A stretch of DNA of 22,855 nt from Chitinophagaceae bacterium (GCA_947483345.1 CANKNL010000014.1:1-22855); one strand, 5' to 3'. Positions 1 through 9,472 are shown, numbered from the stretch's first letter. Program-made: numbers and translations. The notes: a model not told the origin generated them from the letters alone.

Positions 1-325
1 ACTGCCACAAATCTGATAACGTTGAGTTTACAGAACTGTGTGTAAAATCATCTATTTGCTGTAATGACAGTACATCTGATGCACTTTCGCCACCTGTAAC
101 CGAATTATCTGTGATGATATCCCCCACAGGTACAATCTGGTTAAGCCATTGTAATGGTGAATAAACACCAATTACCATAGACCGATAATCGCCTTCAGAT
201 TTCAAATATTCCTGATCGGTGATCCTGAAGTCATCTTTTGGATTATAATCTACCCATTTATTACAGGAGATCAGTATGCTGCTTGTGAGCAGTATCCCCA
301 ATATTTTTATTTTTATATGCTTCAT
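1..325 (-). CDS. SusD/RagB-like outer-membrane lipoprotein, N-terminal part (truncated by window edge)
   Basis: The first 108 codons are visible; the gene runs off the left edge. I translated the minus strand from the ATG at 325. The product begins with a lysine-rich n-region and hydrophobic stretch ending in a lipobox (Leu-Ile-Ser-Cys, Cys21), so it should be a lipoprotein exported to the outer membrane. After the Cys comes NKWVDYNPKDDF, then YRSMVIGVYSPLQWLNQI and a GDIITDNS stretch, which is typical of the helical N-terminus of SusD/RagB glycan-binding proteins. Family knowledge: SusD-type proteins cap the SusC channel and bind the incoming oligosaccharide or peptide. It starts 23 bases after the susC-like stop, so the two genes are almost certainly cotranscribed. 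The substrate cannot be told from this fragment. Confidence 0.9.
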   Translation of the reverse strand, partial: MKHIKIKILGILLTSSILISCNKWVDYNPKDDFRITDQEYLKSEGDYRSMVIGVYSPLQWLNQIVPVGDIITDNSVTGGESASDVLSLQQIDDFTHSSVNSTLSDLWQ

Positions 326-348
326 TTTATAATGATTTAATGAATGAA

Positions 349-3300
349 TTAAAATTTAATGTCAAGTCCTATTGAATATGTTCTGGCTTGGGGATATGCT
401 CCACGGTCAACACCTACATCTGATTGTGATGCTGAAATTTCAGGATCATAACCGGTGTATTTGGTAAAAGTAAAAGCATTTTTAACCTGTGCATATAATC
501 TTACACTCTTGAATATTTTTTTGATTTGTTTAACCTGGAAATTATATCCCAAAAGAATATTCCTCACTTTTATAAAAGAGCCATCTTCAACATACCTGTC
601 GGATACCCTGCTGTTATTGTTTGCATCGGTAAATGAATACCTGGGATTATGTGCATCATTGGTTGTTCCCGGTCCTGTCCATCTGTCTAATACACTTCTG
701 AACTTATTGGTATAGTTGCCATTTCTTTCTAAAGCCCTGTATACATCATTACCTGAGGAGGCATACGTAAATACCGACAAATCAAAGTTTTTGTACTCTA
801 GGTTCAGGTTCCAACCTATTGTTACTTTGGGAAATGGATTTCCGATCTCTGTCTGGTCTCTTGAATCAATGATACCGTCACCGTTGATATCTACAAATTT
901 TATATCCCCTGGTTGAGCACCTGCCTGAGTAGGACTGGCAGCAATTTCGGCTACAGACTGAAATAAGCCGGCTGTTTTATATCCAAAGTAATAAAAAGGG
1001 CTTTTGCCTTTTTCAAATACGGTTACGCTTTGCGACTGACCATTAAAATAATAACCGCCCAGTATTTTGGCTGTGCCTTCATCATTAGTTGCAGTTACTT
1101 CATTTTTAACAGTAGTAAAAGTTGCAGAAGTAGAAATTTTAAGGTCTTTCAATATTTTGGTATTGTATCCGATGGTTACATCTATTCCACTTGTTTTGGT
1201 AGAACCGATATTATCAAAAGGTGCAGGAATTGTTCCCAAGTACAAAGAAGTAGAAGGAATAAACAATAAACCTTTTGTAGTTTTTTGATAATAATCGGCA
1301 GAAATATTGAATTTATTTTTATAGAAATTCATATCAAACCCAAGATTTAACTGCCTTTGAGCTTCCCAACTTATTTTATCATTTCCCAAAGAACCTAAAG
1401 TAGCTCCTGAAATAAAGTTATTGCCTGAAGCATAGCCAATGGTATTACCAGAGCCATATAAAGAAGCCAGGTAATCGGTTTGAATATAACGATATTGTGG
1501 CTGTACATTATCATTACCCAATGCACCATAACTGCCTCTTATTTTTAAGAAATCAATAAATTTAGATTTAAAGAAATTTTCTTTGCTCACTACCCATCCT
1601 AATGAACCTGAAGGGAAGATACCCCATTTATTATCCTTACCAAATGAGGTTGATCCGTCTCTGCGGGCAGTTACAGAAGCCAGGTATTTCTCTTTATAGT
1701 CGTAGTTGATTCTGCCAAATAATGAAGCATTTCTTTTTCTGTATTGAAAATAATATCCCTTAACTGCGTCAGGATTGGTTGCGGTGTTATTACCTGTAGC
1801 AGAAGTATAATCTGCAAATTCCCAACTGTTAAAAGGGACATCCTGCCTGCTGGCACCAGCAGTGTTGCCACTTGCTTCAGCCATAGAGAAACCTGCTGTT
1901 GTTTCAAAAGAATGTGCTTTAATTTTAAAATTATAATTGCCAAATAATTCATAGGTAAAAGAATTATTGTTGGCTTTATCATGAGAAACACTATTGTGTC
2001 TGCCTGCAATGGTTGAACCATCACCATTCATTGAATTATCTACATTATTTAAGCCATAAAACACAAGGGGAGTAAAGGATTTGGAATTCGATTGGTATTT
2101 AGTATATCCAAAACGGGTTGTCAGCTTCAGGTTTTTCAAAACCTCATATTGAAATTCAAATTTGCCAAAAAGTTTATTGCCTAAATTCTTGTTGTATGTA
2201 TTATCCAGTTTTGTAAGTGGGTTGAATATTTCAGATAATAACAGGTTACTGAAACCATATTTTCCAACAGTATTTGGGTCGGTATTATAAATCGAAACTG
2301 TTGGATCGTAGTTTAAAGCACTACCGATAATACTGTTGAAAGAATTTTCCTGAATCCCTTTTGTGTTGAAGTTTACATAATTGGTATTTAAAATAAATTT
2401 CAGTTTTGAAGAAAGATCAAAGCTGAGGTTAGCTGCGAGATTTATCCTGTCAAACTTAGATTTATCAATGCCTCCAACTACACCACCCTGACTTAAATAA
2501 GCACCAGATAAAAAATAGGTTACTTTTTCACTGCCGCCTTTCACATTCAAACTGTGTGATTGAATGGGGGCCTGTTTAAAAATCTCTTTTTGCCAATTGG
2601 TTCCCTTTCCTAAAACAGACAGATCAGGGAAAATAATATTACCTCCCGAAACTGTACTTCCTTCATTTATGATAGCGGCATATTCAGAAGCATTTAGTAC
2701 AGGCACTATATTAGTTACTTGCTGAATACCATAGGAGCTGTTTAAATTAAACTCAACTTTTTGATTTTTTCTTCCGCCCTTTGTAGTTACAATTAAAACA
2801 CCGTTTCCACCGGCTACTCCATAAATAGCTGCAGTTGCAGCATCTTTCAATATCGATATACTTTCAATATCAGACGGGTTTATAGAATTCAGATCATCCT
2901 GGGTTTGAGTAACCCCATCAACTACAACCAATGGGCTATTTCCCTGATATGAAGGAATGCCTCTGATAGAAATAAAGGGTTTGGCTCCGGGTGAGCCACT
3001 TTGTACCACATTAACACCAGATGCACCTTGTAAAGCTTCTTCTACCCTTACAGGCTTAAGTTTTTGAATAGATGCACCATTTACGGTTGAAATAGAACCT
3101 GATACCTTGGTTATCTTTTGTGTACCATAACCAATAACCACCACTTCGTCCAGATTTTTACTGGCCTCTTCCATCTCTATGCTAAAAGGACCAACCTTAT
3201 TAACCAGCAAATTGAATGGAGAAAACCCTGTAAATGTAATGGTAAGTCTACCCCCTTTTGGAACAGAAATAGAAAAATTTCCGCCTGCATCTGTAGAGGT

Positions 3301-3462
3301 AAGCGTTTTGGTTCCCTGTACAGAAACAGTAGCACCAACGAGAGGCTCGCCGCTTACTTTGTTTGTTACTTTTCCGGTGGCAGTTAAATCCTGCCCGTTT
3401 ACATGTTGAAAAATTGTCCCAAGAAAAATACTGAGACATAGCATGATAATCTTAAATTTCAT
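349..3462 (-). CDS. SusC/RagA-family TonB-linked outer-membrane receptor
   Basis: A 1037-residue SusC-type TonB-dependent transporter that should import a SusD-bound ligand across the outer membrane. A signal peptide (about 1-24, ending NGQ) is followed by a carboxypeptidase-regulatory-like beta-sandwich (about 28-98). Next is the linker motif DEVVVIGYGTQ (105-115), the plug domain (about 115-232) with SIRG, VVVDGV and the hallmark GNGVLIVTTKGG near 220-230, and then the 22-strand barrel. The C-terminus ends in an aromatic residue (GLDIKF), as expected for Bam-dependent barrel insertion. Length is normal for the family. It is first in the susC-susD operon. The upstream control region is shared with the divergent regulator at 3662; the only promoter-like elements on this strand are imperfect (GATTTTTG at 3484-3491, TACATTTC at 3502-3509). 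Substrate unknown. Confidence 0.96.
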   Translation of the reverse strand: MKFKIIMLCLSIFLGTIFQHVNGQDLTATGKVTNKVSGEPLVGATVSVQGTKTLTSTDAGGNFSISVPKGGRLTITFTGFSPFNLLVNKVGPFSIEMEEASKNLDEVVVIGYGTQKITKVSGSISTVNGASIQKLKPVRVEEALQGASGVNVVQSGSPGAKPFISIRGIPSYQGNSPLVVVDGVTQTQDDLNSINPSDIESISILKDAATAAIYGVAGGNGVLIVTTKGGRKNQKVEFNLNSSYGIQQVTNIVPVLNASEYAAIINEGSTVSGGNIIFPDLSVLGKGTNWQKEIFKQAPIQSHSLNVKGGSEKVTYFLSGAYLSQGGVVGGIDKSKFDRINLAANLSFDLSSKLKFILNTNYVNFNTKGIQENSFNSIIGSALNYDPTVSIYNTDPNTVGKYGFSNLLLSEIFNPLTKLDNTYNKNLGNKLFGKFEFQYEVLKNLKLTTRFGYTKYQSNSKSFTPLVFYGLNNVDNSMNGDGSTIAGRHNSVSHDKANNNSFTYELFGNYNFKIKAHSFETTAGFSMAEASGNTAGASRQDVPFNSWEFADYTSATGNNTATNPDAVKGYYFQYRKRNASLFGRINYDYKEKYLASVTARRDGSTSFGKDNKWGIFPSGSLGWVVSKENFFKSKFIDFLKIRGSYGALGNDNVQPQYRYIQTDYLASLYGSGNTIGYASGNNFISGATLGSLGNDKISWEAQRQLNLGFDMNFYKNKFNISADYYQKTTKGLLFIPSTSLYLGTIPAPFDNIGSTKTSGIDVTIGYNTKILKDLKISTSATFTTVKNEVTATNDEGTAKILGGYYFNGQSQSVTVFEKGKSPFYYFGYKTAGLFQSVAEIAASPTQAGAQPGDIKFVDINGDGIIDSRDQTEIGNPFPKVTIGWNLNLEYKNFDLSVFTYASSGNDVYRALERNGNYTNKFRSVLDRWTGPGTTNDAHNPRYSFTDANNNSRVSDRYVEDGSFIKVRNILLGYNFQVKQIKKIFKSVRLYAQVKNAFTFTKYTGYDPEISASQSDVGVDRGAYPQARTYSIGLDIKF

Positions 3463-3524
3463 ATAGCGCTTGTTTTAGTGATTCAAAAATCGTCAGAATT
3501 CGAAATGTAAATGTATAATTTACC

Positions 3525-3620
3525 ACTACATTTATAAAATAATCCACCACATCATTACTACATCTTATACTATAAATAGTTATCTGCAGCTACAATTTAG
3601 GTACTTCATTACTACTTCAA
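3525..3620 (+). promoter_or_regulatory. Three phased ACTAC direct repeats in the divergent susC/regulator control region
   Basis: The 199-bp gap between the divergent genes contains three similar direct repeats: ACTACATTTATA at 3525-3536, ACTACATCTTATA at 3557-3569 and ACTACTTCAATT at 3611-3622. The second and third share a longer identity (TCATTACTAC at 3552-3561 and 3606-3615). Their spacings, 32 and 54 bp, are close to three and five helical turns, so all three would face one side of the helix. The third copy touches the predicted regulator promoter. They are candidate binding sites for the LuxR-type regulator encoded next door (inference). Confidence 0.35.
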
Positions 3621-3622
3621 TT

Positions 3623-3630
3623 TAATTTTG
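3623..3630 (+). promoter_or_regulatory. Predicted -7 element (TAATTTTG) for the propeller/HTH regulator
   Basis: TAATTTTG matches the Bacteroidota -7 consensus TAnnTTTG exactly and lies 31 bases before the ATG at 3662, implying a leader of about 25 bases. No good TTTG -33 box sits at the usual distance; a TTTA occurs at 3596-3599. Confidence 0.4.
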
Positions 3631-3661
3631 TATAACTTCACAAGTAATAAATGCTTTTTTA

Positions 3662-6544
3662 ATGAAACAACTGATTTTGCTAATTTGTTTACCCTTGCAG
3701 GTAATTTGTCAAAATACAATTGGCTTTCCTGATATTATTAATTATGCCAAACAGGATTACAAAGCAGGGCTACAAAACTGGGATATTAAGCAGGATAAAA
3801 ACGGGATCATTTACTTTGCCAATAATGAAGGCTTATTAAGTTTTGATGGTAAGTATTGGATCAATTACCCACTGCCTAATAAAACAATTGTTCGTTCAAT
3901 TGAAATAGGACCTGATAATCGTATATATGTGGGTGGTCAGGATGAGTTAGGCTATTTTGCTTCTGAAACTAATGGTATACTTAAATATCATTCATTGGTT
4001 GGTCAAATAGCGGAAAAAGACAGAGCTTTTGGTGATGTTTGGGATATCGTTTTATTTAAGGGAAATATTTTTTTTAGATCTAATAATAAAATCCTCAAAT
4101 TTAATGACCGTACAGTTACTGCATATAACGCGCTTTCAGAATGGGCCCTATTGGGCGAATGCAACGGAAGACTTTATGCACATGATCTTACAACCGGCAT
4201 ATTGACATTTGAAAATGACGTTTGGGCTCCTGTTTATGCCATTAATCCCCTGCCAAAAAATGACCCTGTAACCAGTATTCTGCCTTTTCAAAATGACAGT
4301 GCCATCATCACTACATTAAAGAATGGATTATTTATATTTTCAAAATCAGGAATAACCCTATTACCTTCTATTAATAATCAAATATTTAAAAATGAACGGG
4401 TTTATGCTGCGTCCAAAGTAAATAATACCTGGATTGCCTTGGCCACAAATAATAACGGTATTTATATCATCGATCTAAATGGGCATATTATTCAGCGTTT
4501 TTCAAGAACAGAAGGCTTACAGAATAATAATGTATTGAGCATATTTTTAGACAATCAGCAAAATTTGTGGCTAGGACTGGATAACGGCATTGATTTAATT
4601 ACCTATAACAGTTCAATAAAACAAATTAAACCGTTATCACAGGATGGATCCGGATATACTGCGATCATCTATAATACCCGGTTATATTTAGGAACTTCAA
4701 ACGGTTTATTCAGCGTTCCCTTGCAAGAGATGAGGGATATGAGTTTTAGTAAAGGCGATTTTACTGCAGTGAATAACACTAAAGGACAAACCTGGGGATT
4801 AGCCAATATTAATTCCCAATTGCTGGTTGGCCACCACGAAGGGGCGTTTACCGTGAAAGATAATACAGCTGTGCCTTTATCATTAAACAGGGGGTTTTGG
4901 AAATTTGTGCCCGCATCTAATACTTTTCCAACAGCACAAATTGTTTATGGCGGATATGCCGGACTTGGCCTATTTGATTATTCAAATGGAGCTTTTAAAT
5001 TTTCAAAAACAATTCCGGGTTTTACTGAATCTTCGCGGTTTGTTACAATCGATAAAAATGATAATATCTGGGTATCCCACCCCTATCATGGTGTATTTAA
5101 AATTGTCAAAAAACAAGACGGCAGTTATTCTACATTTATTTATACAGAAAAAAATGGACTTCCTTCTATTTTAAACAATCATATTTATTCTATTAAAAAT
5201 GAGTTGGTGGTGGCCACAGAAAAGGGTCTTTATATTTATAATACCCAAACAGATAAGTTTGAGGCCTCTGTCTTTTATAAAAATTTACTTGGTAATCAAA
5301 GTATCAGGTATCTTAAAGAAGATAACAATGGAAATGTCTGGTTTATTCACGATAAAACACTGGGCGTGCTTGATTTTTCGAAAAAGGAACCTGAAATTAT
5401 CTATTTGCCCGAATTAAACAATAAAATGCTGAGTGGCTTTGAATTTATATATCCTGTAGATGACCGCAATATTTTTTTGGGAGGCGAGAAAGGCTTTTAT
5501 CATATTAATTATGAAAAATACAGACAAACATTACCCAAATTAAATGTACAGATCAGGACTTTTAAAATAATCACGACTACAGACAGTCTGTTATTTGGCG
5601 GGTATTACAACCCTGATAAACCATTTCAGGATGCCCCTTCACTAAACTACAGATATAAAACATTACGTTTTGAATATGCCACTTCTCTGTTTGGTTATCA
5701 ATCCAATCTTGAATACAGTTACCGGCTTAAAGGTTACGACAATAACTGGAGTGAATGGACGAACAGAACAGAAAAGGAATATACCAATTTGTCTCCTGGT
5801 AAGTTTACATTTGAAGTTAAAGTGCGCAATAATTTGGGCAACGAATCTGTTGTTTCAGCCTATACTTTTAATATACAACCACCTTGGTATATGGCCAGTT
5901 GGGCCAAAGTGATTTATCTGCTACTACTTGTATGTATGATCTTTATTTTATACCGTTTACAGGAACAAAAGTTCAAATCCCAGCACACTAAATATGAAGA
6001 AGAACAAAAAAAATTAAGATACATCTATGATCTTGAATTAAATAAATCTGAAAGTGAACTGGTGGCTTTACGCAATGAAAAATTAGAAGCAGAGATTAAT
6101 CATAAAAATTCAGAACTGGCTTCGTCTGCTATGCACTTAGTTAAAAAAGGAGAATTGGTTTCAAAAATGAAAACAGAGCTGGGGCATGTGATAAAAGGCA
6201 TCAGTAATCCGCAGGCAGAAGCCGAACTCAAAAAAATGATCAAGTCAATTAGTGAAGATGATAACATGGATCAGGAATGGGAACACTTTACATTACATTT
6301 TGATAAGGTTCATAGTGATTTTGTTTCTGACCTGAAAGAAAAACATCCGGCTATTTCAAATAATGAAGTTAAACTCTGTGCTTATTTGCGAATGAATTTA
6401 TCAACCAAAGAAATGGCCCAGCTTATGAATATATCTGTACGAGGTGTAGAGGTAAGCCGTTATCGGTTAAGAAAAAAACTGGAGCTCTCAACGGAAATCA
6501 GTTTGTTTGATTATTTGATAACTATACAGTCGAAGCCGGTATAA
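3662..6544 (+). CDS. Membrane-spanning one-component regulator: two-component-type beta-propeller, Y_Y_Y domain, TM, coiled coil, LuxR-type HTH
   Basis: The 960-residue protein has a signal peptide (about 1-17) and a long periplasmic part made of repeated blades of the 'two-component regulator propeller' type (about 20-650; examples are WDIKQDKNGIIYFANNEGLLSF and NNVLSIFLDNQQNLWLGLDNGI shortened to their key WLG/YFAN motifs). A triple-tyrosine Y_Y_Y domain follows (about 665-739). One transmembrane helix (about 746-764) leads into a charged coiled coil (about 765-840) and a C-terminal LuxR/GerE-like helix-turn-helix (about 900-950; LSTKEMAQLMNIS then VEVSRYRLRKKL). No histidine-kinase, ATPase or receiver domain is present, so signal sensing and DNA binding sit in one polypeptide, unlike the hybrid two-component systems that share the same sensor. 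Divergent placement beside susC/susD suggests it controls that operon in response to a periplasmic glycan fragment (inference). Confidence 0.88.
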   Translation: MKQLILLICLPLQVICQNTIGFPDIINYAKQDYKAGLQNWDIKQDKNGIIYFANNEGLLSFDGKYWINYPLPNKTIVRSIEIGPDNRIYVGGQDELGYFASETNGILKYHSLVGQIAEKDRAFGDVWDIVLFKGNIFFRSNNKILKFNDRTVTAYNALSEWALLGECNGRLYAHDLTTGILTFENDVWAPVYAINPLPKNDPVTSILPFQNDSAIITTLKNGLFIFSKSGITLLPSINNQIFKNERVYAASKVNNTWIALATNNNGIYIIDLNGHIIQRFSRTEGLQNNNVLSIFLDNQQNLWLGLDNGIDLITYNSSIKQIKPLSQDGSGYTAIIYNTRLYLGTSNGLFSVPLQEMRDMSFSKGDFTAVNNTKGQTWGLANINSQLLVGHHEGAFTVKDNTAVPLSLNRGFWKFVPASNTFPTAQIVYGGYAGLGLFDYSNGAFKFSKTIPGFTESSRFVTIDKNDNIWVSHPYHGVFKIVKKQDGSYSTFIYTEKNGLPSILNNHIYSIKNELVVATEKGLYIYNTQTDKFEASVFYKNLLGNQSIRYLKEDNNGNVWFIHDKTLGVLDFSKKEPEIIYLPELNNKMLSGFEFIYPVDDRNIFLGGEKGFYHINYEKYRQTLPKLNVQIRTFKIITTTDSLLFGGYYNPDKPFQDAPSLNYRYKTLRFEYATSLFGYQSNLEYSYRLKGYDNNWSEWTNRTEKEYTNLSPGKFTFEVKVRNNLGNESVVSAYTFNIQPPWYMASWAKVIYLLLLVCMIFILYRLQEQKFKSQHTKYEEEQKKLRYIYDLELNKSESELVALRNEKLEAEINHKNSELASSAMHLVKKGELVSKMKTELGHVIKGISNPQAEAELKKMIKSISEDDNMDQEWEHFTLHFDKVHSDFVSDLKEKHPAISNNEVKLCAYLRMNLSTKEMAQLMNISVRGVEVSRYRLRKKLELSTEISLFDYLITIQSKPV

Positions 6545-6551
6545 TTGACTA

Positions 6552-6588
6552 AAACAAAAGACCCATTTTACTATTGGGTCTTTTGTTT
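6552..6588. terminator. Bidirectional hairpin terminator between the regulator and gyrA
   Basis: A perfect 14-bp inverted repeat, AAACAAAAGACCCA (6552-6565) and its complement (6575-6588), encloses a 9-base loop. The A-rich 5' and T-rich 3' flanks let it serve both converging transcripts: the regulator ending at 6544 and gyrA ending at 6609. Confidence 0.85.
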
Positions 6589-6608
6589 ATTAATTAAGGC
6601 TAGCTTAT

Positions 6609-9257
6609 TTATTCATTTTCTGCAGATTCTTCTGGCTCAACCGGTTCAACCTTATCTGTTGAAGACGCTTCAGAACTTGCTTCTGGTAAAACCGGGTTAC
6701 CGGCTTCATCCAGTATCATGTCGGCTTCCTCTTCTTTTTCGTCCAATTGGGTTATGGCTGCAATCTCGTCACCTTCATCTACTCGTATCAGTTTAACACC
6801 CTGTGTTGCCCTACCCTGCTCGCTAATTTGATGGACTGGCATACGAATGGTAATACCACTAACGCAGGTTATCATCAGATCTTCAACTTCGGTAACAGCC
6901 AATAAGCCAACAAGTGAACCTGTTTTTGCAGTTACGCTGATGGTTTTAACACCTTTACCCCCACGATTGGTTATGCGGTAATTGGCTTCACCTGTCTCGG
7001 GGTCATCTAAAAAAGTACGTTTGCCATAACCATTTGCACTAACTACCAATACCGTTTTTGATTTATCCTCCTTATTAACACAGATCATACCAACAACTTC
7101 ATCTTTGGCATTATCAACATCAATACCACTTACACCAATTCCTCCTCGTCCGGTTGGCCTTACTTTGAGCTCAGGAAAACGAATGGCTCTGCCACTTTTT
7201 ACAGCCATCATAATTTCGCAATTGCCATCGGTAAGTTTAGCTTCCAGTAATTGGTCGCCTTCTTTAATGTTAATAGCATTAATTCCATTAAGCCTTGGGC
7301 GACTAAAATCTTTTAATCTTGATTTGTTAATGATCCCTTGTTTAGTACACAAAACGATATAATGATTGTTAACATATTCCTCATCATCAAAGTTCTTTAC
7401 ATCAATTATAGCGCGTACTTTATCATCGGGCGGTATTTGAATCATATTCTGTAATGCCCTGCCCTTACTGGTTTTATCACCTTCAGGAATTTCATACACT
7501 TTTAGCCAGAAACAACGGCCCATTTCTGTAAAGAATAATAAGGTATGGTGTGTACTGGCAACAAACAGTTTTTCAATATAATCTTCCTGTCGTGTACTGC
7601 TACCCTTAGCGCCACGCCCACCCCGGCGTTGCTGGCGGTAATCGGCTGCAGACGTTCGCTTGATATACCCCAAATGCGAAATGGTAACAACCACATCTTC
7701 ATCTTCAATAAGATCAAGCATATTAATTTCATCACCAACATATACGATCTCCGACTTACGCTCATCACCAAATTTTTCTTTTACTTCTATCAGTTCAGTT
7801 TTGATAATGGCGTATCGCATATCTTCATTGGAAAGTATCAGTTTTAAATGTTCAATCAACTTCATGATCTCGGCATGCTCTTCACGTATCTTGTTGATCT
7901 CCATGCCGGTTAATCTTTGTAAACGCAGTTCCAATACAGCTTTTGCCTGTATTTCACTCATTCCAAACTGAGTCATTAACCCATCCTGTGCAATATTGGG
8001 TGTAGAAGATTCCCGAATAAGCTTGATAACTGCATCTAGATTATCCAATGCAATAATATAGCCTTCCAGTATGTGGGCCCGTTCTTCTGCCTTACGTAAT
8101 TCGTATTGGGTACGACGTACAACAACTTCATGACGAAATAAAATAAATTCGCTGATCAGGTCTCTTAAATTTAAGATTCTTGGCCTGCCCCTAACGAGTG
8201 CCACATTATTTACACCATAAGATGTTTGTAATTCAGTTTGTTTGTACAAGTGATTGATCACAACCTGTGCCACTGCATCTTTCTTAAGGTCAATTACAAT
8301 ACGGGTACCTTCCTTATTATTACTTTCGTTGTTAACATCAGATACGCCTTCAATTTGCTTATCATTAATAAGATCTCCAATCTTGGCGGTTAATGTATCC
8401 CTGTTTACCTGATAAGGGACTTGTGTAATGATGATCTTTTCCCTTCCGTTCTTCGTCATCTCAATATCAACTTTACCACGCAAAACTACTCTTCCACGGC
8501 CGGTTAGCAAGCCTTCTTTAACCCCTTCAAAACCATAAATAACACCCCCTGTTGGAAAATCTGGTCCTTTCACATATTGAATCAGTTCCTCACAGGTTAT
8601 TTCTTTATTATCAATGTAGGCAATACAACCATCAATAACTTCGCTTAAATTATGCGGCATCATATTGGTGGCCATACCTACTGCAATGCCACTGCTGCCA
8701 TTAACCAGTAGCTGTGGAATTCGGGTAGGTAAAACGGTGGGCTCCTTTAATGAATCATCGAAGTTTAGCTGATAATCAACAGTCTCTTTCTCAATATCTT
8801 CAAGCATGGCTTCTGCAAACTTTTGCATGCGAACCTCAGTGTAACGCATAGCTGCCGGTGGATCTCCATCTTCGCTACCAAAATTACCCTGGCCATCAAT
8901 CATTTTATAACGCATGGCCCAATCCTGAGCCATTCTAACCATCGTATCATAAATCGCCTTATCTCCATGGGGATGAAACTTACCCATAACCTCTCCTACG
9001 ATACGGGCTGATTTCTTATATGGTTTGTTGCTGTTATTACTCAGCTCATTCATACCAAATAATACACGGCGATGAACGGGCTTAAGGCCATCCCGTACAT
9101 CGGGTAAAGCTCGTCCTACAATTACACTCATGGAGTAATCAATGTAAGAAGACTTCATTTGCTCTTCAATATTCACCGGAATTATTCGGCCTCGGTTATT
9201 TAAATCCCCGCCATCCAGAGGGCTATTTTTGTCGTTCAAATTGTCGTTATTTTCCAT
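6609..9257 (-). CDS. gyrA: DNA gyrase subunit A
   Basis: An 882-residue type IIA topoisomerase subunit that, with GyrB, introduces negative supercoils. The breakage-reunion domain starts at about residue 30 (YIDYSMSVIVGRALPDVRDGLKPVHRR). The catalytic tyrosine is Tyr139 in AAMRYTEVRM, equivalent to E. coli Tyr122. The C-terminal beta-pinwheel carries the GyrA box QRRGGRG (543-549), which separates it from ParC. The C-terminus ends in a very acidic tail (about 840-882). At the quinolone-resistance-determining region the sequence reads HPHGDKAIYD: Lys100 stands where E. coli has Ser83, while the Asp87 equivalent (Asp104) is kept. The N-terminus has a short polar extension of about 17 residues relative to E. 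coli. The gene is monocistronic, between its own promoter-like element and a hairpin terminator. Confidence 0.98.
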   Translation of the reverse strand: MENNDNLNDKNSPLDGGDLNNRGRIIPVNIEEQMKSSYIDYSMSVIVGRALPDVRDGLKPVHRRVLFGMNELSNNSNKPYKKSARIVGEVMGKFHPHGDKAIYDTMVRMAQDWAMRYKMIDGQGNFGSEDGDPPAAMRYTEVRMQKFAEAMLEDIEKETVDYQLNFDDSLKEPTVLPTRIPQLLVNGSSGIAVGMATNMMPHNLSEVIDGCIAYIDNKEITCEELIQYVKGPDFPTGGVIYGFEGVKEGLLTGRGRVVLRGKVDIEMTKNGREKIIITQVPYQVNRDTLTAKIGDLINDKQIEGVSDVNNESNNKEGTRIVIDLKKDAVAQVVINHLYKQTELQTSYGVNNVALVRGRPRILNLRDLISEFILFRHEVVVRRTQYELRKAEERAHILEGYIIALDNLDAVIKLIRESSTPNIAQDGLMTQFGMSEIQAKAVLELRLQRLTGMEINKIREEHAEIMKLIEHLKLILSNEDMRYAIIKTELIEVKEKFGDERKSEIVYVGDEINMLDLIEDEDVVVTISHLGYIKRTSAADYRQQRRGGRGAKGSSTRQEDYIEKLFVASTHHTLLFFTEMGRCFWLKVYEIPEGDKTSKGRALQNMIQIPPDDKVRAIIDVKNFDDEEYVNNHYIVLCTKQGIINKSRLKDFSRPRLNGINAINIKEGDQLLEAKLTDGNCEIMMAVKSGRAIRFPELKVRPTGRGGIGVSGIDVDNAKDEVVGMICVNKEDKSKTVLVVSANGYGKRTFLDDPETGEANYRITNRGGKGVKTISVTAKTGSLVGLLAVTEVEDLMITCVSGITIRMPVHQISEQGRATQGVKLIRVDEGDEIAAITQLDEKEEEADMILDEAGNPVLPEASSEASSTDKVEPVEPEESAENE

Positions 9258-9273
9258 AATTTTTTGTCGTGTG

Positions 9274-9281
9274 CAAAAGTA
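9274..9281 (-). promoter_or_regulatory. Predicted -7 element (TACTTTTG) of gyrA
   Basis: On the minus strand TACTTTTG fits TAnnTTTG exactly, 16 bases before the gyrA ATG, implying a very short leader. The identical octamer precedes rpsO (17327-17334). No clear -33 TTTG is visible. Confidence 0.5.
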
Positions 9282-9340
9282 CTGATTTTAACCCGTTATT
9301 CCTTATAAAAAGCTGTGATTTTAGGGGTTATTTTTACACC

Positions 9341-9348
9341 TATTTTTG
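9341..9348 (+). promoter_or_regulatory. Possible -7 element (TATTTTTG) for the saccharopine-dehydrogenase-type gene
   Basis: TATTTTTG fits TAnnTTTG on the plus strand, about 125 bases before the start at 9473. A T-run (9319-9322) lies at about -33. The motif is short and the region is AT-rich, so a chance match is possible. Confidence 0.3.
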
Positions 9349-9472
9349 GGTATTATGAATTATACGCTGCTGCGATAAATTTAGTGGAATATAGCAACCT
9401 TTTATCTGGTTAATATCCGCTCAACCTATTTATTAAGCGTTCCATTGATTACCTTGCAAAAAACTTTTTAAT

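Noticed and set aside
1671..2027. Open frame of 118 codons on the minus strand within the susC-like gene
   Set aside because: It lies in another frame inside the receptor gene, has no recognisable protein features and is explained by the host gene's composition.
7545..7971. Plus-strand open frames antisense to gyrA
   Set aside because: They are shadows of the conserved gyrA coding sequence; no promoter-like element or recognisable domain supports them.
6609..9257. Topoisomerase IV subunit ParC instead of GyrA
   Set aside because: A clear GyrA box (QRRGGRG) and the GyrA-type breakage-reunion domain are present.
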